From positions 62,001-126,000 of the forward strand of contig WSNO01000011.1 of assembly GCA_009773415.1 (NCBI GenBank): 64,000 bases of DNA, read 5' to 3'. The translations under genes and the position numbers were made by a program. The DNA is from Nitrospirota bacterium. Lineage in GTDB: Bacteria > Nitrospirota > Thermodesulfovibrionia > Thermodesulfovibrionales > Dissulfurispiraceae. Every line of letters begins with the position of its first letter. Position 1 is the first letter of the stretch. The notes beneath the pieces were generated by a model. It was not told where the DNA came from. It did not search any database and was given only the letters and a program-made list of their open reading frames with translations. Of the stretch, positions 34,870-45,732 are shown piece after piece.

Positions 34870-36096
34870 ATGCAGCCGACGTCAAAAGGAATGCGGACTC
34901 AGATCGGGCTTTTCGGCCGCCGTAATGTCGGCAAGTCGAGCCTGCTGAATGCTTTGACGCGGCAGGAGGTCTCGATAGTATCCGACGTTGCCGGAACGAC
35001 GACCGACCCGGTTGAAAAACCGATGGAGCTTTTGCCGCTCGGACCGGTTCTTTTTATCGACACCGCGGGAGTTGACGATATCGGTGCGCTTGGCGCGCTG
35101 CGCATTGCAAAGACGCGGCAGGTATTTGACCGCGCCGACCTTGCCGTGCTGGTGACGGAAGCCGGAACCTGGGGCGACTTCGAAGAAATGCTTGTGAATG
35201 AGTTGTCGCATAGAGGAACCCCTGTCGTTACTGTTGTGAACAAGGCGGATCTGTTCGACGGAGATGACCCGCGCCTGGCACTCCCCGAAAAGCTGAGGAG
35301 TCACGCCGTTGTTGTGTCGGCAGCAACGCGGTCAGGTCTTGATGCGCTTCGGGAATCGCTGCTGGCGAGCGTTCCCCCGGAGTGCCTGCGGCCGCCTATG
35401 ATTGCCGGGGATCTCGTCGGTCCGGGTGATCTTGCGCTCCTTGTCGTTCCGATCGACAAGGAGGCGCCGAAGGGCCGCCTTATTCTTCCGCAGGTGCAGA
35501 CGATTCGCGATCTGCTCGACAGCGATGCCTGTTGCATGGTGGTGAAGGAGCGGGAACTGCGCGCCGCGCTGGATCGGCTGAAGACACCGCCGAAGCTTGT
35601 GATCACCGACTCGCAGGCATTCCTGAAGGTTGCGGCGGATGTGCCCGGGGAGATTCCGCTGACGAGCTTCTCGATCCTTTTTTCGCGCTACAAGGGGGAT
35701 CTCATCAGGCAGGTCGAAGGCGCCACCGCGATCGATTCGCTCAAGCCCGGAGACAAGGTGCTTATTGCGGAGGCATGTTCGCATCATCCTATCGGAGAAG
35801 ATATCGGACGGGTCAAAATACCGCGCTGGCTGACGCAGTATGTCGGCGGCTCGCTTGAGTTCGTGCATTATCAGGGACATGACTTCCCGGATGATCTGCC
35901 GTCGTATAAGCTTGTGATTCACTGCGGAGCCTGCACCATGAACCGCCGTGAAATGCAGACCCGCATTCGCAGATGCGCGGAGGCAGGGGTGCCGGTTACG
36001 AACTATGGGCTGGTTATTGCTTACAGCCTCGGCATTTTTGAACGCGCGCTCGGGCCGTTCCCTGCGGCGCTGGAAGCATATAGGGGCAAACAGTGA
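34870..36096 (+). CDS. hydF: [FeFe]-hydrogenase maturation GTPase HydF
   Basis: HydF is the scaffold on which the diiron subcluster is completed before transfer to HydA. 408 residues: N-terminal Era-like GTPase with P-loop GRRNVGKSSLLNAL, AGTTTDPVEKPMEL, DTAGVDD and NKAD; a dimerisation domain; and a C-terminal cluster domain with EACSHHPIGEDIGRVKIP and HCGACTMNRREM, supplying the three conserved Cys and nearby His for the [4Fe-4S] site. The stop is overlapped by hydE (GTGA). GGAGG sits 5 bases before the ATG. Confidence 0.95.
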   Translation: MQPTSKGMRTQIGLFGRRNVGKSSLLNALTRQEVSIVSDVAGTTTDPVEKPMELLPLGPVLFIDTAGVDDIGALGALRIAKTRQVFDRADLAVLVTEAGTWGDFEEMLVNELSHRGTPVVTVVNKADLFDGDDPRLALPEKLRSHAVVVSAATRSGLDALRESLLASVPPECLRPPMIAGDLVGPGDLALLVVPIDKEAPKGRLILPQVQTIRDLLDSDACCMVVKERELRAALDRLKTPPKLVITDSQAFLKVAADVPGEIPLTSFSILFSRYKGDLIRQVEGATAIDSLKPGDKVLIAEACSHHPIGEDIGRVKIPRWLTQYVGGSLEFVHYQGHDFPDDLPSYKLVIHCGACTMNRREMQTRIRRCAEAGVPVTNYGLVIAYSLGIFERALGPFPAALEAYRGKQ

Positions 36097-37193
36097 GAAG
36101 CAGTAGGGATCTGTTCAGCTTGATGAGCCGTGAAGAAGTGCGAAAATGGCTGCATGAGAACGATCCGCTGCGGCTTGCCGAGTTGTATTCTCAGGCTGAC
36201 ACCGTGCGGAAAAACTACGTCGGAGACGAAATACACCTGCGCGGCCTCGTTGAAATATCGAACCATTGCCTCCAGAATTGCGCGTATTGCGGGCTGAGGC
36301 GGGACAATGTCGTTGTTGAACGGTATCGCATGAGCGACAGCGAGATCCTGGAGTGCGCTTACGCCGCGGTGAGCCGCGGCTACGGGACGATTGTGCTACA
36401 GTCCGGGGAGGACTATGGCCTGGAACCTGACCGGATCTCATGTCTGGTCAGCCGGATAAAGGAAGAAACCCCCCTGGCGGTGACGCTGAGCCTTGGGGAG
36501 CGCTTTCCCGAGGAGCTTGCTTCCTGGCGCGAAGCAGGTGCAGACCGCTATCTCCTGAAGTTTGAGACGTCTGACGATGAGCTGTATGAGAGGATTCACC
36601 CGGCACTGCCGAACAGGGTATACTCAAGGAAGGGGCTGCTCCGCGTCATCAAGGACCTCGGATACGAGGTCGGCAGCGGAATCATGATCGGCCTGCCGGG
36701 TCAGAGCTATGACGCGCTGATAAATGATTTGTTTCTGTTTTGCGAGATGGGGCTGGACATGATTGGAGCAGGCCCTTTTCTGCCGCATCCGGAAACCCCG
36801 CTCGGACAGGACGCGACGTATGCACGTCTGCCGGAGGGAGAGCAGGTCCCGGGTACTGAGGAGATGGCATATAAAGTTATAGCCCTGACGCGCATACTCT
36901 GCCCGGACGCAAACATACCGGGCACGACCGCTCTCGCATCGCTCAATCGTGAAGAGGGTCGCAAGCTGGCCCTGCAGCGCGGAGCAAATGTAGTCATGCC
37001 GAATCTGACGCCGGGAACCTACCGGCGCTGTTATGAGATTTATCCTGAGAAGCTCTGCTTTCATGAAGATGCTGAATGGGAACATGCACAACTTATGCAG
37101 ATGCTTGCCGATCTTGGACGTCCCCCGGGGAAGGGATCCGGAGGACGTCGCGGAGGATCCTGCACGTGTGCGGCCAAGGAGATGCTTTTATGA
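36093..37193 (+). CDS. hydE: [FeFe]-hydrogenase maturase HydE (radical SAM)
   Basis: HydE acts on the HydG-derived Fe synthon to make the diiron precursor. 366 residues from a GTG start inside the hydF stop codon. The radical SAM motif CLQNCAYCGLR is near residue 60 (CxxxCxxC), followed by VLQSGEDYG, a HydE hallmark, and a TIM-barrel with GSGIMIGLPGQ and GPFLPHPETPLG. The radical SAM loop and GEDYG-type block separate it from biotin synthase relatives. All three hyd maturases are present here, unlike in genomes where they are scattered. Confidence 0.94.
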   Translation: MRSSRDLFSLMSREEVRKWLHENDPLRLAELYSQADTVRKNYVGDEIHLRGLVEISNHCLQNCAYCGLRRDNVVVERYRMSDSEILECAYAAVSRGYGTIVLQSGEDYGLEPDRISCLVSRIKEETPLAVTLSLGERFPEELASWREAGADRYLLKFETSDDELYERIHPALPNRVYSRKGLLRVIKDLGYEVGSGIMIGLPGQSYDALINDLFLFCEMGLDMIGAGPFLPHPETPLGQDATYARLPEGEQVPGTEEMAYKVIALTRILCPDANIPGTTALASLNREEGRKLALQRGANVVMPNLTPGTYRRCYEIYPEKLCFHEDAEWEHAQLMQMLADLGRPPGKGSGGRRGGSCTCAAKEMLL

Positions 37194-37516
37194 GCGAAGA
37201 TGCCGACAAAAAAGTGAAAAAAGTTGCGATATCTATGTGTATGGGGAGTTCTTGCTACCCGCGCGGCAACGATCAGAACATGGGGCTTATACGGCACTAT
37301 CTCAAGGTGCATAACCTAGAGGCCTGCATTGAGCTGAAGGGCCATCGCTGCCAGGACAACTGCCATCTCGGGCCGAATATTATTTTTAACGACAAGCCGT
37401 ATCATCAGGTGAATCCGGGCATGTTTCCCGCAACGCTTCGGGAGCTTCTTCCGTACCTTGAACAAGCGTGCCGCGAGTCCTCATCGGGCAAGGACGATGC
37501 AGATCCTGCATCATGA
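37190..37516 (+). CDS. Thioredoxin-like [2Fe-2S] ferredoxin of the sensory hydrogenase module
   Basis: The chosen start, ATG at 37190, sits inside the hydE stop (ATGA) with AAGGAG 9 bases upstream; a longer frame exists but is out of place. The 108-residue product has two Cys pairs of the NuoE/Aae-Fd1 type: CMGSSC and CQDNCHLGPNI, and no N-terminal helical domain. It probably ferries electrons to or from the sensory hydrogenase encoded next, whose ATG overlaps its stop. A free-standing paralogue of the [2Fe-2S] domains in HydC, HydB and HydA. Confidence 0.85.
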   Translation: MSEDADKKVKKVAISMCMGSSCYPRGNDQNMGLIRHYLKVHNLEACIELKGHRCQDNCHLGPNIIFNDKPYHQVNPGMFPATLRELLPYLEQACRESSSGKDDADPAS

Positions 37517-39282
37517 GCACAGACATGGATAAACCGGCAGTCAGAACGGAGCCTTTCATGGACAAAAGTTATCCTATTTATACAAAAAAGACCGAATGCC
37601 AGGACTGTTACAAGTGCGTCCGGGAGTGTCCTGTCAAGGCCATCAAGATAGAAGACGCATATGCATCCATCATCGACGATCTGTGCATTCTCTGCGGGCA
37701 CTGTGTGGACATCTGTCCGAGCGGCGCGAAGCAGGTTCGCGATGATGTCCCTGCGGCAAAGCGGCTGCTGGCAGAGCGGGAGAAGGTCATTATTTCTCTC
37801 GCCCCTTCGTTTGTCAGTGAGTTTCCGGAGCTGCGTCCGGGGCAACTCATAGCAGCCCTCAGGAAGCTCGGATTCTCCGGAGTTTCAGAGACAGCTATGG
37901 GCGCCGAACAGGTGAGTGCGCATGTTGGCGGCCTGCTGGAACGTTCAAGCGGCGAGGTGTTCATTTCATCAGCCTGTCCGACAGCGGTCGAATACCTTCG
38001 CAAGTTTGAGCCCCGCTATGCACCCTATCTGACGGACTTCCTGTCGCCCCTTCTCGCGCATGCCCTGCTGTTGCGCAAGGAGTTCGGGCCTGAAATCGGC
38101 GTCGTCTTTGTCGGGCCCTGTGTTGCAAAAAAGCTCGAGTCCGATACCCATCCTGAACTGGTTGAGGTGGCGCTGACATTTGAGGATCTTCGCCGATGGC
38201 TTGAAGAAGCGCAGATTGATGTGGAGGCTATCCGTGAAAAGGGCGATGATTTATTCATCCCCCGGAGATCGCGGGAAGGAGCGCTCTATCCGATCGAGGG
38301 TGGAATGATTGCGAGCATTCAGGGGCAGAAGCAGGGCAGGCTGCCGACGCACTTTATCCAGTTTTCAGGCATCCGGCGGTTCAGCAAGGCCCTGAGCGGC
38401 ATTGAAGACCTGCGGCCGAAGGAAAATCTTTTTCTGGAGCTCCTGGCATGCTTCGGAGGATGCGTCAACGGCCCGAAGAGCCAGAGCCGCGTGTCAACCG
38501 TTTGCAAGCATTACAAGATTGCTCATTACGCTGAAGCCGCGGCTGAAGTGTCCGAATCGGAGCTTGATATCACTGAGGTCTATGTCCCCGATCCTGTTGT
38601 CCATGAGGACATTTCCGACGACCGCATCAGAGATGCTTTGCGTCAGATCGGGAAGTTGTCGGAAACGGACGAGTTGAATTGCGGCGGCTGCGGGTATGAC
38701 ACATGCCGCGACTTTGCCCGGGCATTTATCGAGGGGAAAGCGGAGCTGTCGATGTGCGTATCATACATGCGTGTGCTTGCGCAGAAGAAGGCGCATATCC
38801 TGATCCAGAAGATGCCCTCCGCGGTCGTTATCGTTGATCAGAATATTAAGGTGCTTGAGTGCAATCCGGTTTTTGCGAGGCTGTTCGGTTCCGGCGGCGC
38901 TTCCGATCAGAGCCCGAGTCCGCTGCATCTGGAGGGAGAGATGCTCGAGTCGATCATGCCGTTTCACAGGCTCTTCCAGAGCGTTATCAGGAGCGGTGAA
39001 GACCTTATCGAAAAAGATCTGCGCTTCAAGGGGCGCATCTTGCATGCCATGGTTTTTACCATCGAAAAGCATGCTCTGGTCGGCGCTTTGTTTGAGGACA
39101 TTACGAATCCTGCCATGCAGCGGGAGCAGGTCATCAAGCGTGCCCGGCATGTCATCCAGCAGAATCTGACGACGGTGCAGAAGATTGCCTATCTTATCGG
39201 GGAAAACGCTGCCGAGTCGGAGATTATTCTCAACTCCATTGTAGAATCGTTTACTCCTGTTGATGACGAGAGTCTCAGTTGA
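37513..39282 (+). CDS. Sensory-type [FeFe]-hydrogenase with PAS domain (HydS-like)
   Basis: The ATG at 37513 overlaps the upstream stop. 589 residues: two [4Fe-4S] motifs (CQDCYKCVRECP, CILCGHCVDICP), H domain with L1 SACP (Cys 155), L2 GPCVAKKLE (Cys 203) and L3 LACFGGCVNGP (Cys 313, 317), an extra Fe-S motif CGGCGYDTC plus a later Cys (390-415), then a PAS-like domain (about 430-550). All four H-cluster Cys are kept, but the proton-relay Cys of TSCCP is Ala 154 and the Met of MPC is Gly 201. Both changes are known from group-C sensory hydrogenases (HydS), which turn over slowly and act in signalling. It is followed by a phosphatase with a TTGA overlap. Confidence 0.9.
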   Translation: MSTDMDKPAVRTEPFMDKSYPIYTKKTECQDCYKCVRECPVKAIKIEDAYASIIDDLCILCGHCVDICPSGAKQVRDDVPAAKRLLAEREKVIISLAPSFVSEFPELRPGQLIAALRKLGFSGVSETAMGAEQVSAHVGGLLERSSGEVFISSACPTAVEYLRKFEPRYAPYLTDFLSPLLAHALLLRKEFGPEIGVVFVGPCVAKKLESDTHPELVEVALTFEDLRRWLEEAQIDVEAIREKGDDLFIPRRSREGALYPIEGGMIASIQGQKQGRLPTHFIQFSGIRRFSKALSGIEDLRPKENLFLELLACFGGCVNGPKSQSRVSTVCKHYKIAHYAEAAAEVSESELDITEVYVPDPVVHEDISDDRIRDALRQIGKLSETDELNCGGCGYDTCRDFARAFIEGKAELSMCVSYMRVLAQKKAHILIQKMPSAVVIVDQNIKVLECNPVFARLFGSGGASDQSPSPLHLEGEMLESIMPFHRLFQSVIRSGEDLIEKDLRFKGRILHAMVFTIEKHALVGALFEDITNPAMQREQVIKRARHVIQQNLTTVQKIAYLIGENAAESEIILNSIVESFTPVDDESLS

Positions 39283-40463
39283 TCAGCATTCAGCAGAAAA
39301 ATGTCATAGAGGTCGATCATTATCAGACGGCCAAGCGGAAGCAGTTTGTGTCCGGAGATGTTTTCTTGTCGCAGCGGCTCAAGGATGAAGACCGGGTTAT
39401 CTCGGTGCTTGCCGACGGGCTCGGCAGCGGGGTGAAGGCGAGCGTTCTGGCAACGCTTACTGCAACGATGGCGCTTAAATATACTGCAAGCTCCAAGGAT
39501 GTTCGTACCTCTGCTGAAATCATCATGAACACGCTGCCGATTTGCAGCGTGAGGAAGATAAGCTATTCGACGTTCACCGTCGTCGATATCGACTCTGCGG
39601 GGCGGACGCGCATCATAGAGCACGGCAATCCCCCGTTCATTTTTTTGCGGGACGGCGCCGAGGTGACGGTCGAAAAGCAGGAAGTGCTGCTCAAGAAGTG
39701 GAACGACCGCATCATTCTTTTTTCGGAATTCGATGTGCGGCTCGGCGACAGAATAGTCTTTTTTTCAGACGGAGTTTCTCAGGCGGGGATGGGCAGCCCG
39801 GCAACGCCGCTCGGCTGGGGTGACGGAGTCAAGTCCTTCATCGAACGAAGTCTGGGCATCGAAAAGAACATCTCCGCGCACATGCTGGCGCGGCGCATCG
39901 TGCGGCGTGCGGTCCAGATGGACGGTCGCGGGGCGCTTGACGATGTCACCTGCAGTGTCATCTATTTCCGCAAGCCGCGGCAGATGCTGCTGGTTACGGG
40001 CCCGCCGTTTGCGCGGGATCGTGATGCCGACCTGGCGCGCCTGATCGATACCTTCCCCGGGAAGCGGGTTATCAGCGGGGGGACGACCGCAAATATCGTA
40101 GCCCGCCATCTGGACCGTGAAATTGAGACGAACATCGATTTCTGCGCTCCCGGCGTTCCCCCGGGAGCGACCATGGATGGGGCGGATCTCATCACGGAAG
40201 GCACATTGACGTTGAACCGGGTGGCGGGAATGCTGGAGTCCGGCGCTCTCCCGGAAGACGACCCGAAGGATCCGGCATCGGCTCTTTTTTCGATGATGCT
40301 GGACAGCGATATCGTTTATTTTATTGTCGGTACGCGCATCAACGAGGCGCATCAGGATCCGAATATTCCGGTAGAGCTTGATCTGCGGAGAAACATCATC
40401 CGCCGCATTGTTGAGCAGTTGGAGAAACAGCACTGTAAAGAAACCCATGTCAAGTTTATATAA
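39279..40463 (+). CDS. SpoIIE/PP2C-type serine phosphatase with extra C-terminal domain
   Basis: TTG start (39279) inside the stop of the sensory hydrogenase. 394 residues: residues about 1-225 are a SpoIIE/PP2C fold with VLADGLGSGVKAS (metal-binding Asp-Gly), EHGNPPFIF, VFFSDGVSQAG and LDDVTCSVIYF. Residues about 230-394 form a second, conserved-looking domain (ISGGTTANIVAR, DGADLITEGTLTLNRV) that I cannot name. Such phosphatases accompany PAS-containing [FeFe]-hydrogenases in clostridia. The substrate, perhaps an anti-sigma-factor antagonist or a receiver-like protein, is not in the window. This looks like the output arm of the H2/redox sensor. Confidence 0.87.
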   Translation: MISIQQKNVIEVDHYQTAKRKQFVSGDVFLSQRLKDEDRVISVLADGLGSGVKASVLATLTATMALKYTASSKDVRTSAEIIMNTLPICSVRKISYSTFTVVDIDSAGRTRIIEHGNPPFIFLRDGAEVTVEKQEVLLKKWNDRIILFSEFDVRLGDRIVFFSDGVSQAGMGSPATPLGWGDGVKSFIERSLGIEKNISAHMLARRIVRRAVQMDGRGALDDVTCSVIYFRKPRQMLLVTGPPFARDRDADLARLIDTFPGKRVISGGTTANIVARHLDREIETNIDFCAPGVPPGATMDGADLITEGTLTLNRVAGMLESGALPEDDPKDPASALFSMMLDSDIVYFIVGTRINEAHQDPNIPVELDLRRNIIRRIVEQLEKQHCKETHVKFI

Positions 40464-40595
40464 TACATGCGATTGCGTGCATTGTCTGTATCTGCTAAAC
40501 TCTGTCAGTAGTGCTGCTTTCTTTCCTTGTTCTGCTCAAAGCGCTTGGGGTGCTTTGGTTGCAGACTGGTTCGAGCACTTTGCGCAGGGGATACA

Positions 40596-43500
40596 ATGGC
40601 ATTTCACAAAAGAAAAATAGCACTCAGTTTGTCCAAGCCCGCGATCCGAAAAAAGATCATTGACTGCCTGTTCGATTCCGCTTATGACGTTACAGAGTAC
40701 GACAAAGACGAAAGCTCGCAGCCAGACCTTTTTATTCTTGACGCCTCCTCAGCGGGCCGCGTCAGCCGGCAGGTGCTCGCCCTGAAAAAGGCATCGGGCG
40801 TTTTTTTACCCGTGATCGTCGCGCTGGACGCGGATGAGCCCATCGATCCCTGGCTTGCGGATGGATTTGACGACTGCCTGCAGGAGCCGTTTTCCAAAGC
40901 GCAGCTCGAAGTTCGGGCGTCTGTTCTTTTGCGTCTGCGCGCGTGGTCAGAGAAGCTGATCCGCAGAAACGAAACCAAGTATGAAGCTATCTTTGAGGCT
41001 ACCGGCGCGGCCACCCTGCTGGTTGATGAGGATTGCACGATCGTAATGGCGAACAGAACATGCCTGCCGGTTACCGGATACCATCCTGAAGAACTCATCG
41101 GCACAAAGTGGATCAACTATGTTGCGCCTGAGAGCCTTGATGACATGATGAAACACCACAGGGCGCGGCGCGGAGTCGAAGCGATAGCGCCGGATCGCTA
41201 TGAAGCAAAGCTGGTCAACAAGTCAGGCGAGGCGCGTGACACTATTCTCGAGGTGCGGATGGTGTCAGGCACTGCGCAAAGCGTTGTTTCCCTTCTGGAC
41301 GTTACCGAACGCCGGCGGGCGGAGGCTGTCGTCCTAAAAGCTGAGCAGCGCTACCGCGTGCTCTTCGAGCGGGCGCCGGTGATGGCTGTCATCACACGCA
41401 ATGAGGGAGGGGTGCCGCTCATTACCGAGTGCAATGAAATGTTTTTGGACACTTTGGGCTACATGCGGTCGGAGGTGGTTGGCCGGCATTTGGCGGATCT
41501 GTATACGCACGAGTCGCGCCGTGCACTGCTGTCAGGCGGCTATCATCGGGCGATGGACGGCAGCTTCGTGGCAGAAGAGCGGCAACTGGTTGCCCGCGAT
41601 GGGCGTGTCGTAGATGCCCTGGTGCGCGCAGTGCCGGAAACAGACTATCAGGGCAGGATTTCCGGCACGCTGGCTATGTTTGTCGACCTGACGGATTTGC
41701 GTGCCAGCGAAGCCCGGTACAAGGCGCTCTTTGATAACGAGCACACGGTTATGCTCGTCATCGATCCCGAAAGCGCCGCCATCGTGGACGCAAACCAGGC
41801 GGCAACGCTCTTTTACGGATGGAGCCATGAAGAGCTGATGCGCAAGATGCTTTTTGACATCAACACCCTTCCGCCGCCCAAAGTTTTTGACCGACTAGAG
41901 CAGGCGTGCAGCATGAAGCGCCATGAGTTCGAGTTTCAGCACCGGCTGGCGGACGGCAGCGTGCGGGACGTGAATGTTTTCAATGGCCCCATTTGGATTG
42001 GGTCAAAAAAATTCGTGTTGTCTGTAATCCATGACATCTCCTGGCGCAAGCATGCGGAAGCTCAAAACAGACTCCTGTTGCAGGCAATAGCGCAGGCGGG
42101 GGAGGCCGTTATGGTCGCAGACAGGGACGGCATAATCCTCTATGTGAACCCGGCTTTCGAGAAGGTCACGGGCTATGCGAACAATGAAGCGGTTGGCCAG
42201 AACCCGCGTTTTCTCAAAAGCGGAAATCGTGACGATGCGTTTTACCGCGAGATGTGGGCAACCATATCAAGCGGCAAGACCTGGCGGGGCAGGTTTGAAA
42301 ATAAGCGCAAAAACGGCGTGCTTTATACTGAAGATGCGACAATCTCACCCATCTGCGATGACCGCGGAGACGTTGTCAGTTATGTGGCAGTCAAGCGCGA
42401 CATCACAGATATGCTCAGCCTTCAGAATGAGAAGGATCGGCTGGAAGGGCAGCTGCGGCATGCGCAAAAGATGGAAGCTGTCGGCAGGCTTGCCGGGGGG
42501 ATTGCCCATGATTTCAACAATATGCTGCACGTCATTCTCGGATACGGAGAGATTATTCTCCAAAAGCTGCATCAAGAAGACCCCTTGCGGGAAGACATCG
42601 AGGAAATCGTCAAGGCTGGACAACGCTCAGCCGCGCTTACCCGTCAGCTCCTGGCATTCAGCCGGAAGCAGCCACTCCAGCCAGAAGTGCTGGATGCCAA
42701 CGTCCTGCTGAGGAATCTTGAAATGATGCTGCGCCGGCTTATCGGTGAGGACATTGATCTGCAGCTGGTGTCCTCGGCGGAGCCTGCTTATATAAACGCA
42801 GACCCGAGGCAGATTGAGCAGGTCATACTAGACCTGGCGGTCAACTCTCGTGATGCCATGCCTCACGGCGGAACGCTGACCATTGAAACCGCACTTGTGG
42901 AGCTTGACGATCAGTATGCTCAAGCCAATGTGGAATTTGTGCCGGACTGGTATGTAATAATTTCGGTGACCGACACTGGCTGCGGTATGGACAAGGAGAC
43001 GATCGCCAAGATATTCGAGCCGTTTTTTACGACCAAGGAGAAAGGAAAAGGAACCGGCCTCGGGCTTTCCACGGCATTCGGCATTGTGAAGCAGTCCGGG
43101 GGGAACATATTGGTTTACTCGGAGCCCGGAAAAGGAACCACGTTCAAAATATACATTCCCGGCTCGCGCACCGCGCCGGAACTGAAAACGGAGCGGGGCG
43201 ATGAGCATTCGCGCCCAGGCGTCAGCCTGCAGATTCTTCTGGTTGAGGACGAAGACTTGTTGCGGGGCTTGTTCGCCGCTATACTTACGAACTTGGGGCA
43301 TCATGTGGCGGCGGCGGCAGAAGGCGGCGAAGCGCTGCTTCTGGTGAAAGAGAAAGGATTGAAGCCCGACCTCGTCATCACGGACGTCGTCATGCCCGGC
43401 ATGAGCGGTTCAGCTCTGGCAGAGCGTCTTCAAAGATGCATCCCAAGCATTAAGATGTTGTTCATGTCCGGCTATCCGGAAAACAACATCACATGCCGAG

Positions 43501-43613
43501 AAGCACTCGCTTCCAGATCGCACATTCACTTTATTCAGAAACCGTTCGCAATCAAAGATCTTGCCGCAAAAATCGAGCAGGTGATGTGTGCGACTGAAAA
43601 AAACTCTTCGTAA
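40596..43613 (+). CDS. Hybrid histidine kinase with degenerate N-terminal receiver and multiple PAS domains
   Basis: I take the ATG at 40596 (AGGGG 6 bases upstream), giving 1005 residues. Order: receiver-like domain (about 5-115; LFILDA present but acidic pocket reduced), four PAS/PAC units (about 125-240, 250-370, 372-490, 492-610), phosphoacceptor GGIAHDFNN with His 638, ATPase with [10 protein letters not shown], and a C-terminal receiver (ILLVEDED, phospho-Asp in [10 protein letters not shown], Lys in FIQKPF). It is soluble, with no membrane helix. It follows the hydrogenase run after 132 bases, so it may be read through. The shared C-terminal layout with the kinase at 17618-20125 suggests paralogy. 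Confidence 0.9.
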   Translation: MAFHKRKIALSLSKPAIRKKIIDCLFDSAYDVTEYDKDESSQPDLFILDASSAGRVSRQVLALKKASGVFLPVIVALDADEPIDPWLADGFDDCLQEPFSKAQLEVRASVLLRLRAWSEKLIRRNETKYEAIFEATGAATLLVDEDCTIVMANRTCLPVTGYHPEELIGTKWINYVAPESLDDMMKHHRARRGVEAIAPDRYEAKLVNKSGEARDTILEVRMVSGTAQSVVSLLDVTERRRAEAVVLKAEQRYRVLFERAPVMAVITRNEGGVPLITECNEMFLDTLGYMRSEVVGRHLADLYTHESRRALLSGGYHRAMDGSFVAEERQLVARDGRVVDALVRAVPETDYQGRISGTLAMFVDLTDLRASEARYKALFDNEHTVMLVIDPESAAIVDANQAATLFYGWSHEELMRKMLFDINTLPPPKVFDRLEQACSMKRHEFEFQHRLADGSVRDVNVFNGPIWIGSKKFVLSVIHDISWRKHAEAQNRLLLQAIAQAGEAVMVADRDGIILYVNPAFEKVTGYANNEAVGQNPRFLKSGNRDDAFYREMWATISSGKTWRGRFENKRKNGVLYTEDATISPICDDRGDVVSYVAVKRDITDMLSLQNEKDRLEGQLRHAQKMEAVGRLAGGIAHDFNNMLHVILGYGEIILQKLHQEDPLREDIEEIVKAGQRSAALTRQLLAFSRKQPLQPEVLDANVLLRNLEMMLRRLIGEDIDLQLVSSAEPAYINADPRQIEQVILDLAVNSRDAMPHGGTLTIETALVELDDQYAQANVEFVPDWYVIISVTDTGCGMDKETIAKIFEPFFTTKEKGKGTGLGLSTAFGIVKQSGGNILVYSEPGKGTTFKIYIPGSRTAPELKTERGDEHSRPGVSLQILLVEDEDLLRGLFAAILTNLGHHVAAAAEGGEALLLVKEKGLKPDLVITDVVMPGMSGSALAERLQRCIPSIKMLFMSGYPENNITCREALASRSHIHFIQKPFAIKDLAAKIEQVMCATEKNSS

Positions 43614-43730
43614 GCGGAGAAGTTGCCCGGTGGCGAAAAAATAAATCTGGAAGGAATCTGTGCAAAGTGCGGCGGGAAGATCGTGAGGTGCGTTGAGACT
43701 GAGAACTGACCCCTTGGGTTATACTAGTGC

Positions 43731-44731
<1,001 letters not shown>

Positions 44732-44732
<1 letters not shown>

Positions 44733-45712
44733 TGGATATGTCTTTTCTTGACGTGCAGAATCTGAAAAAGCACTATCAGGCCAGAAGCGGACTGGGAGAG
44801 ACGAAGCGATTTGTCAAAGCGGTAGACGGAGTCAGCTTCTCCGTAAAGCGCGACAAGGTATTTGCGCTCGTCGGCGAAAGCGGATGCGGTAAATCCACTG
44901 TGGCGCGGCTGATTCTGAAGCTTATAGATCCTACGGGCGGCAGGGTTCTTTTCAAGGAACAAGACATAACCGCACTCAAGGGAGACAGTCTCAGGGCGTT
45001 TCGCCGGTCGGTTCAGATTGTGTTTCAGGATCCTTTTGCATCGCTCAATCCGCGCATGCGCGTAATCGACACGCTCGGCGAGCCGTTTATTATTCACAAA
45101 CTTGTTCCGAGGAAGCAGATCAGAGAGCATGTCGTTGTGCTGCTCGAAAAGGTGGGTCTTGGTCCCGAGGCGCTCATGAAGTATCCGCACGAGTTCAGCG
45201 GCGGGCAGCGCCAGAGGATCTGCATTGCACGGGCACTGACCGTATCGCCTGAGCTGATTGTGGCTGATGAGCCGCTCTCCGCGCTCGATGTTTCGATACA
45301 GGCGCAGATTCTGAACCTGTTTCAACAGATCCGGCGCGACTCCGGTATTGCACTTGTGTTCATCAGCCATGATCTGAATGTCGTGCGGTACCTGAGCGAT
45401 GAGGTCGGCGTGATGTATCTCGGCGGCATTGTCGAACTGGCTGGCACCGAAGAGCTTTTCAGTGCGCCGAAGCATCCGTATACTGAGTTGCTGCTGAGTT
45501 CAGTCCCAAAGATAACAACGGACCGAACAGCCGACCAATCACCGCGCATATTCCTGACCGGCGTGCAAGCGGACATTCCGAGTCCGATTGATGTGCCGCC
45601 CGGCTGTCCGTTTCATCCGAGGTGTCAAAAGCGCTTTGAACTGTGTGATAAAGACGTGCCTGCCCTGAAGGAATCGGGCGGCAGGCAGGTCGCGTGCCAT
45701 CTGTATAAGTAA
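44732..45712 (+). CDS. dppF: Peptide/nickel-type ABC transporter ATPase, DppF/OppF family
   Basis: The ATG at 44732 shares a base with the dppD stop (TGATG). The open frame extends 700 bases further upstream but only as dppD antisense-phase sequence. 326 residues: Walker A GESGCGKSTVA, VFQDPFASLNPRM, signature FSGGQRQRICIARAL, Walker B IVADEPLSALDVS, ISHDLNVV, and the C-terminal PPGCPFHPRC. It pairs with DppD as the second ATPase of a heterodimer. No permease (dppB/C) or binding protein gene lies in the window, so the rest of the transporter is elsewhere. Confidence 0.9.
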
Positions 45713-45732
45713 GAAGCAGGAAGGGAACTGCT

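Noticed and set aside
43623-43709. 28-codon peptide with CAKCG after the hybrid kinase (TTG start)
   Set aside because: It resembles a zinc-ribbon piece, but the start codon is TTG with a badly spaced ribosome site, and 28 codons are too few to support it.
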